A DNA stretch of 20,509 nucleotides, taken from the NCBI GenBank assembly GCA_046566185.1, contig JBKHXE010000011.1, positions 1 through 20,509 of the forward strand, in the 5' to 3' direction. The notes beneath the pieces are model-generated. The model saw nothing but the letters and a program-made list of their open reading frames with translations, made no database searches and had not been told where the DNA came from. The DNA comes from SCSIO-59966 sp046566185 (lineage in GTDB: Bacteria; Actinomycetota; Actinomycetes; Actinomycetales; SCSIO-59966). Made by a program: the position numbers and the translations under genes. Shown in pieces: positions 1 through 6,439 of the stretch; position 1 is the stretch's first letter; each line of letters begins with the position of its first letter.

Positions 1-65
1 ACACGCCGCAGCCGTGCAACATCTTCGTCGCGACGGGCATCGCGGTACTGCTCCACCAGTGTCAT
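1..65 (-). CDS. 5' end of an unrecognised gene (runs off left edge)
   Basis: An open frame starts at ATG 65-63 and leaves the window after 21 codons, reading MTLVEQYRDARRDEDVARLR and onward. It is too short to identify. The start is supported by a TAAGGT hexamer (minus strand, 77-72) placed exactly six bases before the ATG, the geometry of a leaderless actinobacterial transcript, and no Shine-Dalgarno sequence is visible. Codon choice (GAA, GAT, GTT, GCA) is slightly less G/C-biased than in the rest of the window. A perfect inverted repeat covers the start codon and the -10 element. The gene could be almost any small regulator or enzyme, and the call rests on the start context only. Confidence 0.5.
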   Translation of the reverse strand, partial: MTLVEQYRDARRDEDVARLRR

Positions 66-78
66 AAGGCGACCTTAT
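64..78 (-). promoter_or_regulatory. Leaderless promoter and palindrome over a start codon
   Basis: ATAAGG-CGA-CCTTAT is a perfect inverted repeat with 6-bp arms. On the minus strand it contains the -10-like TAAGGT (77-72) and runs into the ATG at 65-63. A protein bound here would block both transcription and the start of the message, so it is a plausible operator, possibly for self-repression. This is inferred from position only. Confidence 0.45.
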
Positions 79-169
79 CAAGCTGGTGTTTCTGCCCCTG
101 TGCTCGGGCCCACAGCTCGCTCGAGCACGTGCACGGTCGAGCCGGGGCCCTGAGCCCGGGCGGCGAGAC

Positions 170-190
170 ACGCTCCCCACAGGGGAGCGT
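170..190. other. Perfect 9-bp stem-loop in the spacer
   Basis: ACGCTCCCC and GGGGAGCGT form a perfect 9-bp stem around a 3-base ACA loop. There is no clear T-tract on either side. It lies between the tRNA gene and the left-edge gene, about 65 bases past the tRNA 3' end, and may be a second transcription-stop or RNA-processing hairpin. The rest of 79-221 is GC-rich spacer with short self-complementary patches and no gene I can support. Confidence 0.45.
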
Positions 191-221
191 TCTCGAGGGA
201 GGTTCACGTCTGAGAGCAGTT

Positions 222-254
222 CTGGTCCGGGATTCGCACTGAATCCCGGACCAG
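222..254 (-). terminator. Hairpin just downstream of tRNA-fMet
   Basis: Arms 222-235 and 241-254 form a perfect 14-bp stem with a 5-base loop (236-240). On the minus strand the hairpin begins two bases after the encoded CCA end of the tRNA, so it is well placed to stop transcription or protect the precursor's 3' end. No U-tract follows, which is common for actinobacterial terminators. Confidence 0.7.
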
Positions 255-256
255 GT

Positions 257-333
257 TGGTAGCGGGGGCAGGATTTGAACCTGCGACCTCTGGGTTATGA
301 GCCCAGCGAGCTACCGAGCTGCTCCACCCCGCG
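257..333 (-). tRNA. Initiator tRNA-fMet (anticodon CAU)
   Basis: The 77-base minus-strand gene runs from CGCGGGG to an encoded CCA. The anticodon is CAT in the loop CTCATAA. Two initiator hallmarks are visible: an unpaired 1:72 position (C1 against U72, as in other actinobacterial initiators) and three consecutive G-C pairs (GGG/CCC) at the bottom of the anticodon stem, which direct the tRNA to the ribosomal P site. The T-loop GGTTCAAATCC and D-loop CTCGGTAGCTC are canonical. The product is formylmethionyl-tRNA for translation initiation. It has its own likely promoter in the spacer after the UPF0182 gene and a strong hairpin immediately downstream. Confidence 0.97.
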
Positions 334-344
334 TCGGTGAGACC

Positions 345-374
345 ACCGTACGCCGCCGGGACGCCGGGAGGCAA
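345..374 (-). promoter_or_regulatory. Likely tRNA-fMet promoter
   Basis: On the minus strand there is TACGGT (350-345) as a -10 element and TTGCCT (374-369) as a -35 element, with an 18-bp spacer. The predicted start is about 5-6 bases before the mature tRNA. The -35 region overlaps the stem-loop after the UPF0182 gene, so terminator and promoter are interleaved. Confidence 0.5.
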
Positions 375-388
375 ATCCACCTCCCGGC
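363..388 (-). terminator. Stem-loop after the UPF0182 gene
   Basis: GCCGGGAGG and CCTCCCGGC form a perfect 9-bp stem with an 8-base loop, starting 10 bases past the UPF0182 stop codon on the minus strand. No U-tract is visible. It is a probable transcription terminator that separates the membrane protein gene from the tRNA gene. Confidence 0.6.
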
Positions 389-398
389 AACCTCGGCG

Positions 399-3386
399 TC
401 ACCCCTCGCCGCGCAGCTCCGCCTCGGCGGCGAGGGCGTCCTCGATCGCCTGCTGGAGCCGTTCCTGCGCCTCGCCGTAGGCGGCGAAGTCGCTCTCGGC
501 GAGCGCGGCCTGGCCGTCCTGGATCGCCTGGTTCGCGCGCTGCAGCGCGTCCTGCAGGCGGGCCTGGGCGTCGCCGGCCGGCGGCGCCGGCTCGGTCGGC
601 TCGACCGGGGGCTCCTCGCCCCCGGCGGGCGGCTCCTCGCCCTCCACCGGCGGGACGACGGGCTCCTGGCCGCCGCCGGGGGTGTCGGCGTCCCCGGCCT
701 CGGCGCCGGAGTCGCCGCCGAAGACCTGGTCGAGCGCGGCGTCCAGGGTGTCGGCGAAGCCGATCTCGTCGCCGAAGGAGACGAGCACGCGACGCAGCAG
801 CGGGTAGGAGGTCTCCCCCGCGCTCTGGACGTACACCGGCTGCACGTAGAGCAGGCCGCCGCCGACCGGCAGGGTGAGCAGGTTGCCGTTGAGCACCTGG
901 GACTCACCGAGCCGCAGCACGTTGAGCGACTCCGACACCCTCGGGTTCGAGTTGAAGTCGTTCTGCACCTGGCCCGGGCCGTTGACGACGGCCGACCGCG
1001 GCAGCGTGAGCAGCCTGATCTGGCCGTAGCCGTCCCGCCGCTCGCCGTCGGCGTCGCCCGCCTCGGCGTCCACGGCGACGAAGCCGGTCAGCACGTTCCG
1101 CACGTTCTGGCCCGTCGCCCGCGGGATGTACGTCGACGTCAGGGAGAACGACGACTCGTCCTGCGTCGGCATCTGCAGCGTCAGGTAGTACGGCGGCTGC
1201 GGCTCGTCCTCGTCCTTTGTCGGGTCGTTGGGCACCCGCCAGAAGTCCTGCTCCGAGTAGAACGCCGCGGCATCCTCGACGTGGTAGCTCGACAGCACCG
1301 TGCGCTGCACCTTGAACAGGTCCTCGGGGTAGCGCAGGTGGCTCATCAGCTCGCCGCTGATCGCCGACATCGGCTGCACGGCGTCCGGGAAGACCTGCTG
1401 CCACGCCCTCAGCACCGGGTCCTGCTCGTCCCAGGCGTAGAGGGTGACCGAGCCGTCGTAGGCGTCCACGGTCGCCTTGACGCTGTTACGGATGTAGTTG
1501 ACCTCCTGCGGCCGCAGCGCCACCACCGACTGGGACGTCGCGGTCAGCGAGTCGATCGTCAGCTCCCCCAACGGCTCCAGCGAGGAGTAGGGGTACTGGT
1601 TCGACGTCGTGTAGCCGTCGACGATCCACTTGACGCGGCCGTCGACGACCGCCGGGTAGGTGTTGCCGTCGAGGGTCAGGAAGGGCGCCACCTTCTCGAC
1701 CCGCTCACGCGGGTGGCGGTCGTACAGGATCTGCGACTCGGGGTTCACCGCGTCGGAGAGCAGGATGTTCTGGTCGCGGAACTTGATGGCGTACATCAGC
1801 CGGTTGAACGGGTCGCCCATGCGGGGGCCGCCGTCACCGGTGTACGTGTTGTTGCGCTGGCCGTTCGGCGCCTCGTCGTCCGGGAAGTCCAGCTCGCGGG
1901 GCGCGGCGCCCTCGGGCGCGCCGACGATCGAGAAGTCCGGCGACCGCTCGCCGAAGTACACGCGCGGCTCGTCGACCTCGAGCTCGCCGGTCGTCGGGAT
2001 GCCGCCCTGGAAGAACGCCGGCTCGCCGCTCGGCTGCCGCTGGTTGCCGTACGCGGCGACCAGGCCGAAGCCGTGGGTGTAGACGGTGTGGTCGTTGATC
2101 CAGCTGCGGGCGTTGTCCGCCAGCCCGTTGAGGTCCAGCTCACGGACGGCGACGACGGCGTCCCGCGTCTCCCCGTCGATGTCGTAGCGGTCGACGTCGA
2201 GGATGTCGGGGAAGCCGTAGTACTGGCGGCCCTGTTGCAGCTGCCGGAACGCGGGGCTGACGAGCGACGGGTCGAGCAGGCGGATGCTGGCCGTCGTCTC
2301 GGCGTCCTCGCGCAGGGCGCCGGCCTCGCCCTCCTCCTGCGCGGTGTACGTCGTCTCCTCGACGGAGTCGATGCCGAACGCCGCCCGCGTCGACTCGATG
2401 TTGCGCTGGATGTACGGCGCCTCGCGCGACTGCTCGCTGGGCTGCACCTGGAATCGCTGGACGACGGCCGGGTAGATGCCGCCGATCGCGATCGCCGACA
2501 CCAGCAGCAGCGCCACGCCCACGGCGGGGATGCGCCACGACCCGGTGAAGGCGGCGGCGATGAACAGCAGGGCGCAGATCACCGCGATGCCCGCGAGGAT
2601 CGTGCGGGCCGGGATGACGGCGTTCACCCCGGTGTAGCCGGCGCCGGTGAAGAGCCCGTTGTCGTCGACGAGCTGCCCGTACCGGTCCAGCCAGTACGAC
2701 CCGGCCTGCAGCAGCACGAGCAGACCGCCGAGCAGGGCGAGGTGCACCCGGGCGGCGCGCGTCGTCCGCTCACCACGGCCCTGCAGCCGCAGCCCGCCGT
2801 ACAGGTAGTGCGTCGCGGCGCCGGCGAGGCCGGCGAGGACGACGACCGCGGTGAGGAAGCCCAGCACGAACCGCAGGAACGGCAGGGTGAAGACGAAGAA
2901 GCCGATGTCGAGACCGAACTGGGCGTCCTCGGAGTTGAACGGCACGCGGTTGAGCCACAGCAGCACGGTCTCCCACTGCTGGGAGGCGGCCGACCCGGCG
3001 AACAGGCCGAGGCCGGCGGGCAGCGCGAGGATGACGATGCGGCGCAACGGTTCCAGCGACTCGCGGTACCGGTCGAGGCTCTGCTGCTCGGGCGACACCG
3101 GCGCGTAGACCGGCCGGCTGCGGTAGGCGAACGACAGGCTCGCCCCGACGGCGCCCGCCATCGCGCCGGCACCGAGCAGGAACAGCGCCACCTGGGTCAG
3201 CAGCCGGGTGCGGTAGACGCCGCCGAAGCCGAGCTGGTTGAACCAGAGCACCTCGGTCCAGATCTCGGCGAACAGTGCCAGCCCGACGACCAGGGCGCCG
3301 AGGACGACGAGGGTCGGCACGAGCACCCCGCGCCGTCGCGGCTGCAGGACGGGGCGCCCCGCGCGGGGGTCAGACGAGAACGTCAC
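399..3386 (-). CDS. UPF0182 family integral membrane protein
   Basis: The 995-residue product matches the UPF0182 (COG1615) family in length and architecture. About seven hydrophobic segments occupy the first 330 residues, including VPTLVVLGALVVGLALFAE near residue 24 and LAGIAVICALLFIAAAFTG near residue 264. A large, probably extracytoplasmic domain of about 550 residues follows, rich in Tyr, Asn and Asp. The tail begins near residue 885 with a Pro/Gly/Glu-rich low-complexity stretch and ends in an Ala/Gln/Glu-rich, probably coiled-coil, segment. The biochemical function of the family is not established. The start is GTG at 3386 with only a weak purine tract upstream. The gene is divergent from the PPA1309-family gene across a 92-bp spacer and is followed by a stem-loop. 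The identity is secure and the role unknown. Confidence 0.93.
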   Translation of the reverse strand: MTFSSDPRAGRPVLQPRRRGVLVPTLVVLGALVVGLALFAEIWTEVLWFNQLGFGGVYRTRLLTQVALFLLGAGAMAGAVGASLSFAYRSRPVYAPVSPEQQSLDRYRESLEPLRRIVILALPAGLGLFAGSAASQQWETVLLWLNRVPFNSEDAQFGLDIGFFVFTLPFLRFVLGFLTAVVVLAGLAGAATHYLYGGLRLQGRGERTTRAARVHLALLGGLLVLLQAGSYWLDRYGQLVDDNGLFTGAGYTGVNAVIPARTILAGIAVICALLFIAAAFTGSWRIPAVGVALLLVSAIAIGGIYPAVVQRFQVQPSEQSREAPYIQRNIESTRAAFGIDSVEETTYTAQEEGEAGALREDAETTASIRLLDPSLVSPAFRQLQQGRQYYGFPDILDVDRYDIDGETRDAVVAVRELDLNGLADNARSWINDHTVYTHGFGLVAAYGNQRQPSGEPAFFQGGIPTTGELEVDEPRVYFGERSPDFSIVGAPEGAAPRELDFPDDEAPNGQRNNTYTGDGGPRMGDPFNRLMYAIKFRDQNILLSDAVNPESQILYDRHPRERVEKVAPFLTLDGNTYPAVVDGRVKWIVDGYTTSNQYPYSSLEPLGELTIDSLTATSQSVVALRPQEVNYIRNSVKATVDAYDGSVTLYAWDEQDPVLRAWQQVFPDAVQPMSAISGELMSHLRYPEDLFKVQRTVLSSYHVEDAAAFYSEQDFWRVPNDPTKDEDEPQPPYYLTLQMPTQDESSFSLTSTYIPRATGQNVRNVLTGFVAVDAEAGDADGERRDGYGQIRLLTLPRSAVVNGPGQVQNDFNSNPRVSESLNVLRLGESQVLNGNLLTLPVGGGLLYVQPVYVQSAGETSYPLLRRVLVSFGDEIGFADTLDAALDQVFGGDSGAEAGDADTPGGGQEPVVPPVEGEEPPAGGEEPPVEPTEPAPPAGDAQARLQDALQRANQAIQDGQAALAESDFAAYGEAQERLQQAIEDALAAEAELRGEG

Positions 3387-3456
3387 GAGCTGCTGGACCT
3401 CACTGTCGACGTGCGGGACGGCTCCGACCGGCGAACGACGGAGCAGGGCCCCAGGT

Positions 3457-3468
3457 TCCCACGTGGGA
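3457..3468 (+). promoter_or_regulatory. 12-bp palindrome overlapping a ribosome binding site
   Basis: TCCCACGTGGGA is a perfect palindrome in the 92-bp spacer between the divergent UPF0182 and PPA1309-family genes. Its right half supplies most of the GGGAG Shine-Dalgarno (3465-3469) that serves the GTG at 3479 with a 9-base gap. It could be an operator shared by both genes or simply an RBS in a self-complementary context. Confidence 0.35.
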
Positions 3469-3478
3469 GCATCGTCGG

Positions 3479-4042
3479 GTGCAGCAGGACCGTCACAGTC
3501 AGGACACGGGCCGCCAGGTCGCCCTCGAGCGCGCCGTCCGCGAGCTGGAACGGCACGTGGCCCGCGCCGGCTGGGACGCGCCGGTCCGCGTGTTCGCCCT
3601 GATCCGCACGGCGGACGCGCTGAGCCGCGACCCGTCGCTGCGCGACCAGCTTCCCGGCGACCTCGTCGCCTCCGCCGAGGCGGACGCCGACCACGTCACC
3701 TCGGTGGAGCAGGAGGGCCTGCCCGAGGCCGACGGCATCGAGGAGCTGCTCGGGCGCATCGCGTGGCCCGACACCGTCGACGGGGCGGCGATCGTGCTGG
3801 AGCGGATCGTCGTCCCGCCGGAGGCGGAGGCCGGCCTGCCTGCCGACCCGGACGCCGCGCTGCGGCGGCTCATGGAGCACCCGGCCCGCGAGGACGTCCG
3901 GATGGCCGCCGGCGTGCTGCGCTCGGGCCAGGCCGCGTGCGCGCTGCGGACCCGCCGGCACGACGACGACGCCGCGGTGGCCAGCGGCCCCGACCTGGTG
4001 CCGGGTCTCGTCGAGGCGCTGCGGGCCACGCTGGAGGACTGA
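3479..4042 (+). CDS. PPA1309 family protein
   Basis: A 187-residue, acidic, soluble protein with no signal peptide or membrane segment. The N-terminal stretch VRELERHVARAGWDAPVRVFALIRTADAL and the central IAWPDTVDGAAIVLERIV are the signatures by which I recognise the actinobacterial PPA1309 family. Its function has not been described to my knowledge. A C-terminal MEHPAREDVRMAAGVLRSGQ segment with paired arginines and a terminal leucine-rich helix are also typical. I chose GTG 3479 because GGGAG lies 9 bases upstream; the frame is open further upstream but overlaps the divergent UPF0182 gene. It converges on the PDZ protease gene, with the stops 3 bp apart. The family usually sits next to UPF0182 and PDZ/Lon-like genes, as here. 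Confidence 0.88.
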   Translation: MQQDRHSQDTGRQVALERAVRELERHVARAGWDAPVRVFALIRTADALSRDPSLRDQLPGDLVASAEADADHVTSVEQEGLPEADGIEELLGRIAWPDTVDGAAIVLERIVVPPEAEAGLPADPDAALRRLMEHPAREDVRMAAGVLRSGQAACALRTRRHDDDAAVASGPDLVPGLVEALRATLED

Positions 4043-4045
4043 GCC

Positions 4046-5155
4046 TCAGCCGCAGGACGGCAGGTCGACGGTGTCGCCGTCCGCGATCGCCTCCACGGCG
4101 TCCCGGGCCTCGGCGAGCGTGTCGACCCGCACCACCTGCAGGCCGCTCGGCTCGTAGCCGACGACCTCCTCGCAGTTGCCTCCCGGCGCGAGGAAGAACT
4201 CGGCCCCGTTCTCGCGGGCGCCGACGAGCTTCTGCCGGATGCCGCCGATCGGCCCGACCTGGCCGGAGGAGTCGATCGTTCCGGTGCCCGCGATCGTCTC
4301 GCCGTCCGTCATCGCACCGGGGGTGAGCTTGTCGACGATGCCGAGCGCGAACATCAGCCCGGCACTCGGCCCCCCGATGTCCTCGATCTGGATCGTCACG
4401 TCGAAGGGGAAGTCGTAGACCGGGTCGACGAGGACGCCGAGCAGCGTCTGGCCCTCCGGCCCCTCGAGCGTCGTGACCTCGACGTCCGTGGGCTCGCCGT
4501 CGCGGTCGACGGTGACCGTCACGGCGCCCCCGGGCTCCACCTGCTGCATGCGGTCGCGCAGCTGCGGCAGGTCGGGGACCGTCTCGCCGTCGACGGCCAG
4601 GACGACGTCCCCCTCCTCGAGCACCGTCTCGGCGCTGGAGCCCGGCGAGAAGCCGACCACGTTGAGCGTCGTCGGCACGGTGATGCCGAGCTCGTGCAGG
4701 GCCGCGGCCGTCGCGTTCTCCTGCGACGACACCATCTCCTCGGCGTTCTGCTCCTCCAGCTCCTCCTCGGTGGCGTCGGGCTGGAACACCTGGTCGACGG
4801 GCAGCACGGCCTGCGACCGGTCGAGCCAGCCGACGACGACGTCGATCACGTCGACGGACGCCCCGGGGCCGCCGAACACGGAGACGGTCGTCAGCTGCAG
4901 CGCACCGTCGGTCGGGAAGGTCTCGCGACCCGACACCTCGATGAGCGGCCGGCCGCCGGCCTCGCCGAGCGTGTCGCGGACCGGACCCGGCGTCATGATC
5001 GCGTACGGCACCGGCACCAGCGCGACGAGCGAGAACAGCAGGACGGCGGTGAAGCCGGTGACGAGCATCGTCGTCGTCCGCTGCTGCAGGCCGCTGCGAC
5101 GCTCGCCGCCCGGTCCGCCGGCCGGGCTCTGCGTCAGGTGGACCGGTGCGCTCAC
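4046..5155 (-). CDS. PDZ-domain Lon-like serine protease (YlbL type)
   Basis: The 369-residue protein has a short basic N-terminus, one membrane-spanning or signal-anchor segment (about residues 30-50), a PDZ domain (about 160-235, with GFSPGSSAETVLEEGDVVLAVDG) and a C-terminal Lon-type (S16) protease domain. The Ser/Lys dyad is visible as S264 in GGPSAGLMFALG and K309 in GGIRQKLVGA, so the enzyme looks active. It should act on the outer face of the membrane on unfolded or regulatory proteins; the substrate is unknown. The stretch at about 130-150 is very Glu-rich. It lies 22 bp downstream of the SDR gene on the same strand but also has a leaderless-type promoter element (TAGGCT) six bases before its GTG start, so it may be transcribed independently. 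Confidence 0.93.
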   Translation of the reverse strand: MSAPVHLTQSPAGGPGGERRSGLQQRTTTMLVTGFTAVLLFSLVALVPVPYAIMTPGPVRDTLGEAGGRPLIEVSGRETFPTDGALQLTTVSVFGGPGASVDVIDVVVGWLDRSQAVLPVDQVFQPDATEEELEEQNAEEMVSSQENATAAALHELGITVPTTLNVVGFSPGSSAETVLEEGDVVLAVDGETVPDLPQLRDRMQQVEPGGAVTVTVDRDGEPTDVEVTTLEGPEGQTLLGVLVDPVYDFPFDVTIQIEDIGGPSAGLMFALGIVDKLTPGAMTDGETIAGTGTIDSSGQVGPIGGIRQKLVGARENGAEFFLAPGGNCEEVVGYEPSGLQVVRVDTLAEARDAVEAIADGDTVDLPSCG

Positions 5156-5167
5156 CCGGCAAGCCTA
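5153..5167 (-). promoter_or_regulatory. Leaderless-type -10 element for the PDZ protease
   Basis: On the minus strand TAGGCT (5167-5162) is followed by six bases and then the GTG start codon (5155-5153). TAnnnT at -12 to -7 places the transcription start on the first base of the start codon. There is no Shine-Dalgarno sequence. It lies in the 22-bp gap after the SDR stop codon. Confidence 0.5.
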
Positions 5168-5177
5168 AGCGGGCCGC

Positions 5178-6335
5178 TCACGCGCGGCGCCTCCGGCGGC
5201 TGCGCGCCTGGCGCCACGCGGCCGCCGTCCCCACCAGCGCGACGGCGGCGCCCGCCGCCCCGAGGGCCGCGTCCTTGCGGTCGACGCGCCGTCCGGCGAC
5301 GGCGTGCCGGCCCCGCACCTCCTCGAGCAGGACGCCGAGGCACGTCTCGTTGTCGTAGCGCGGGCGCCACCCCGCCTCCCGCAGCCGCGTCGACGGCACG
5401 ACCCACGGGTACACGACGTACGCGAGGTCCTCCGGCGGCATCGGCAGCACCCGGGCCCGGTGCAGTCGCTGAGCCGTCCCGAGCGCGAGCGCCACGGGCA
5501 GCTCGAGGCGGCGCATCCCCGAGATGTGCTCGACGGCCTGCTGCGTCAGCACGCCCTCGCACCCCACGGTCAGCACGCCGTCCAGCTCGCGCTCCACCGC
5601 CGTGGCGACCGCCTCGCCGAGGTCGTCGACGTGGCAGAACTGCCACAGCGTCGGGACGTCGGACGCCGCGAGCAGCCGGGGCGCCTCGAAGTGCCGGGTG
5701 ATGACGGTGTCCACCCCCTCGCCGACGAGCGCCGCCGGCCGCACGACGGTGGTCCGCAGGGAGGGGTGGGCGCCCGGCACGCGGGCGACGAGCTCCTCCA
5801 CCTCCAGCATGTCGCCGACGAGCCCGGAGTCGCCGACCGCGCGCGGCGGCGCGCCCTCCGGCAGCGGGACGGGCTGGTCGGGCACGGCTCCGTAGACCAT
5901 CGCCGACGTCACGGTGACCAGGCGGCGCGCCCCGACCGCCGCCGCCGCGGTGAACACCGCCTGCGCGCTGCGGACGACGCGCGCCCGCCGCGTCAGCGGC
6001 GGCTCGGCGAGGGCAGCCTCGAGGTCGGTGGGGCACGCCACGTGGACGACGACGTCGACGCCCTCGAGCGCCTCGGCGACGGCAGGACGCGCGATGTCGG
6101 CGATGCGCCAGTGGGCCTGGTCGACGTCGCCGCGCTCGGCGTCGACCGCGACGACCCGCGCGACGGAGCCGCCCTCCACCCGGCGCACCAGGGCACGCGT
6201 GATCGCCAGCCCGGCCGCCGACCCGGCGCCGGTCACCGCCACGACGGGGCTCGCCCGGCCGCGACCGGCGCTGCGCCGAGAGCGAACCCGGCCGCCGGTG
6301 GAACTCACGGACCCTCCGTCCGGTTGGTCTGGCAT
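5178..6335 (-). CDS. Atypical SDR / NAD-dependent epimerase-like protein, tail-anchored
   Basis: A 385-residue protein of the extended SDR fold. A basic N-terminus is followed by a Rossmann start VVAVTGAGSAAGLA (about 32-45, GxGxxxG pattern), an acidic strand end VVAVDAE, VVVHVACPTD, VTVTSAMVYG and the family-typical WQFCHVDDLGEAVA. The usual catalytic YxxxK is absent: where extended SDRs have Y-x-x-x-K before AEVE, this protein reads VGDMLEVE. The C-terminus carries a hydrophobic Ala/Gly/Val helix followed by RQARSRRRRRA, suggesting a membrane tail anchor. The substrate is unknown. The start is ATG 6335; GTG 6308, preceded closely by GGAGGG, is an alternative. It is probably co-transcribed with the PDZ protease gene and is divergent from the DUF2342 gene. 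Confidence 0.85.
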   Translation of the reverse strand: MPDQPDGGSVSSTGGRVRSRRSAGRGRASPVVAVTGAGSAAGLAITRALVRRVEGGSVARVVAVDAERGDVDQAHWRIADIARPAVAEALEGVDVVVHVACPTDLEAALAEPPLTRRARVVRSAQAVFTAAAAVGARRLVTVTSAMVYGAVPDQPVPLPEGAPPRAVGDSGLVGDMLEVEELVARVPGAHPSLRTTVVRPAALVGEGVDTVITRHFEAPRLLAASDVPTLWQFCHVDDLGEAVATAVERELDGVLTVGCEGVLTQQAVEHISGMRRLELPVALALGTAQRLHRARVLPMPPEDLAYVVYPWVVPSTRLREAGWRPRYDNETCLGVLLEEVRGRHAVAGRRVDRKDAALGAAGAAVALVGTAAAWRQARSRRRRRA

Positions 6336-6340
6336 AGCGT
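6335..6340 (+). promoter_or_regulatory. Candidate -10 element for the DUF2342/NUDIX unit
   Basis: TAGCGT reads on the plus strand across the first base of the divergent SDR start codon. It matches TAnnnT and would give a transcription start near 6347, about 93 bases before the DUF2342 gene. No convincing -35 hexamer lies at the right distance. RNA polymerase here would occupy the start of the SDR gene, so the divergent units may compete. Confidence 0.3.
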
Positions 6341-6439
6341 TTGGTACCGCAGGTGCCGCGGGTAGGGGCCATCATCATCACCCGCCGCACCGCCGACCGC
6401 ACCGACATCGCCGCCGCGGCGAGGAGGGCACCCGACACG

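Noticed and set aside
1..333. Integrated element at tRNA-fMet
   Set aside because: tRNA genes are common integration sites, but no integrase and no repeat of the tRNA 3' end is visible in the window.
3275..3478. Upstream extension of the PPA1309-family protein
   Set aside because: The frame is open, but it overlaps the divergent UPF0182 start, is Arg/Gly/Ala-rich, and GTG 3479 has a clear ribosome binding site.
297..3602. An 1101-codon open frame on the plus strand opposite the UPF0182 gene
   Set aside because: It is antisense to a well-supported family member, its translation is dominated by Arg, Val, Gly, Leu and Asp with no recognisable domain, and it also crosses the tRNA gene. GC-rich codon bias keeps such mirror frames open.
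3870..5162. Long arginine-rich open frame on the minus strand in a second frame over the PDZ protease gene
   Set aside because: The in-frame PDZ/Lon protein has intact motifs; this frame has low-complexity composition and no domain.
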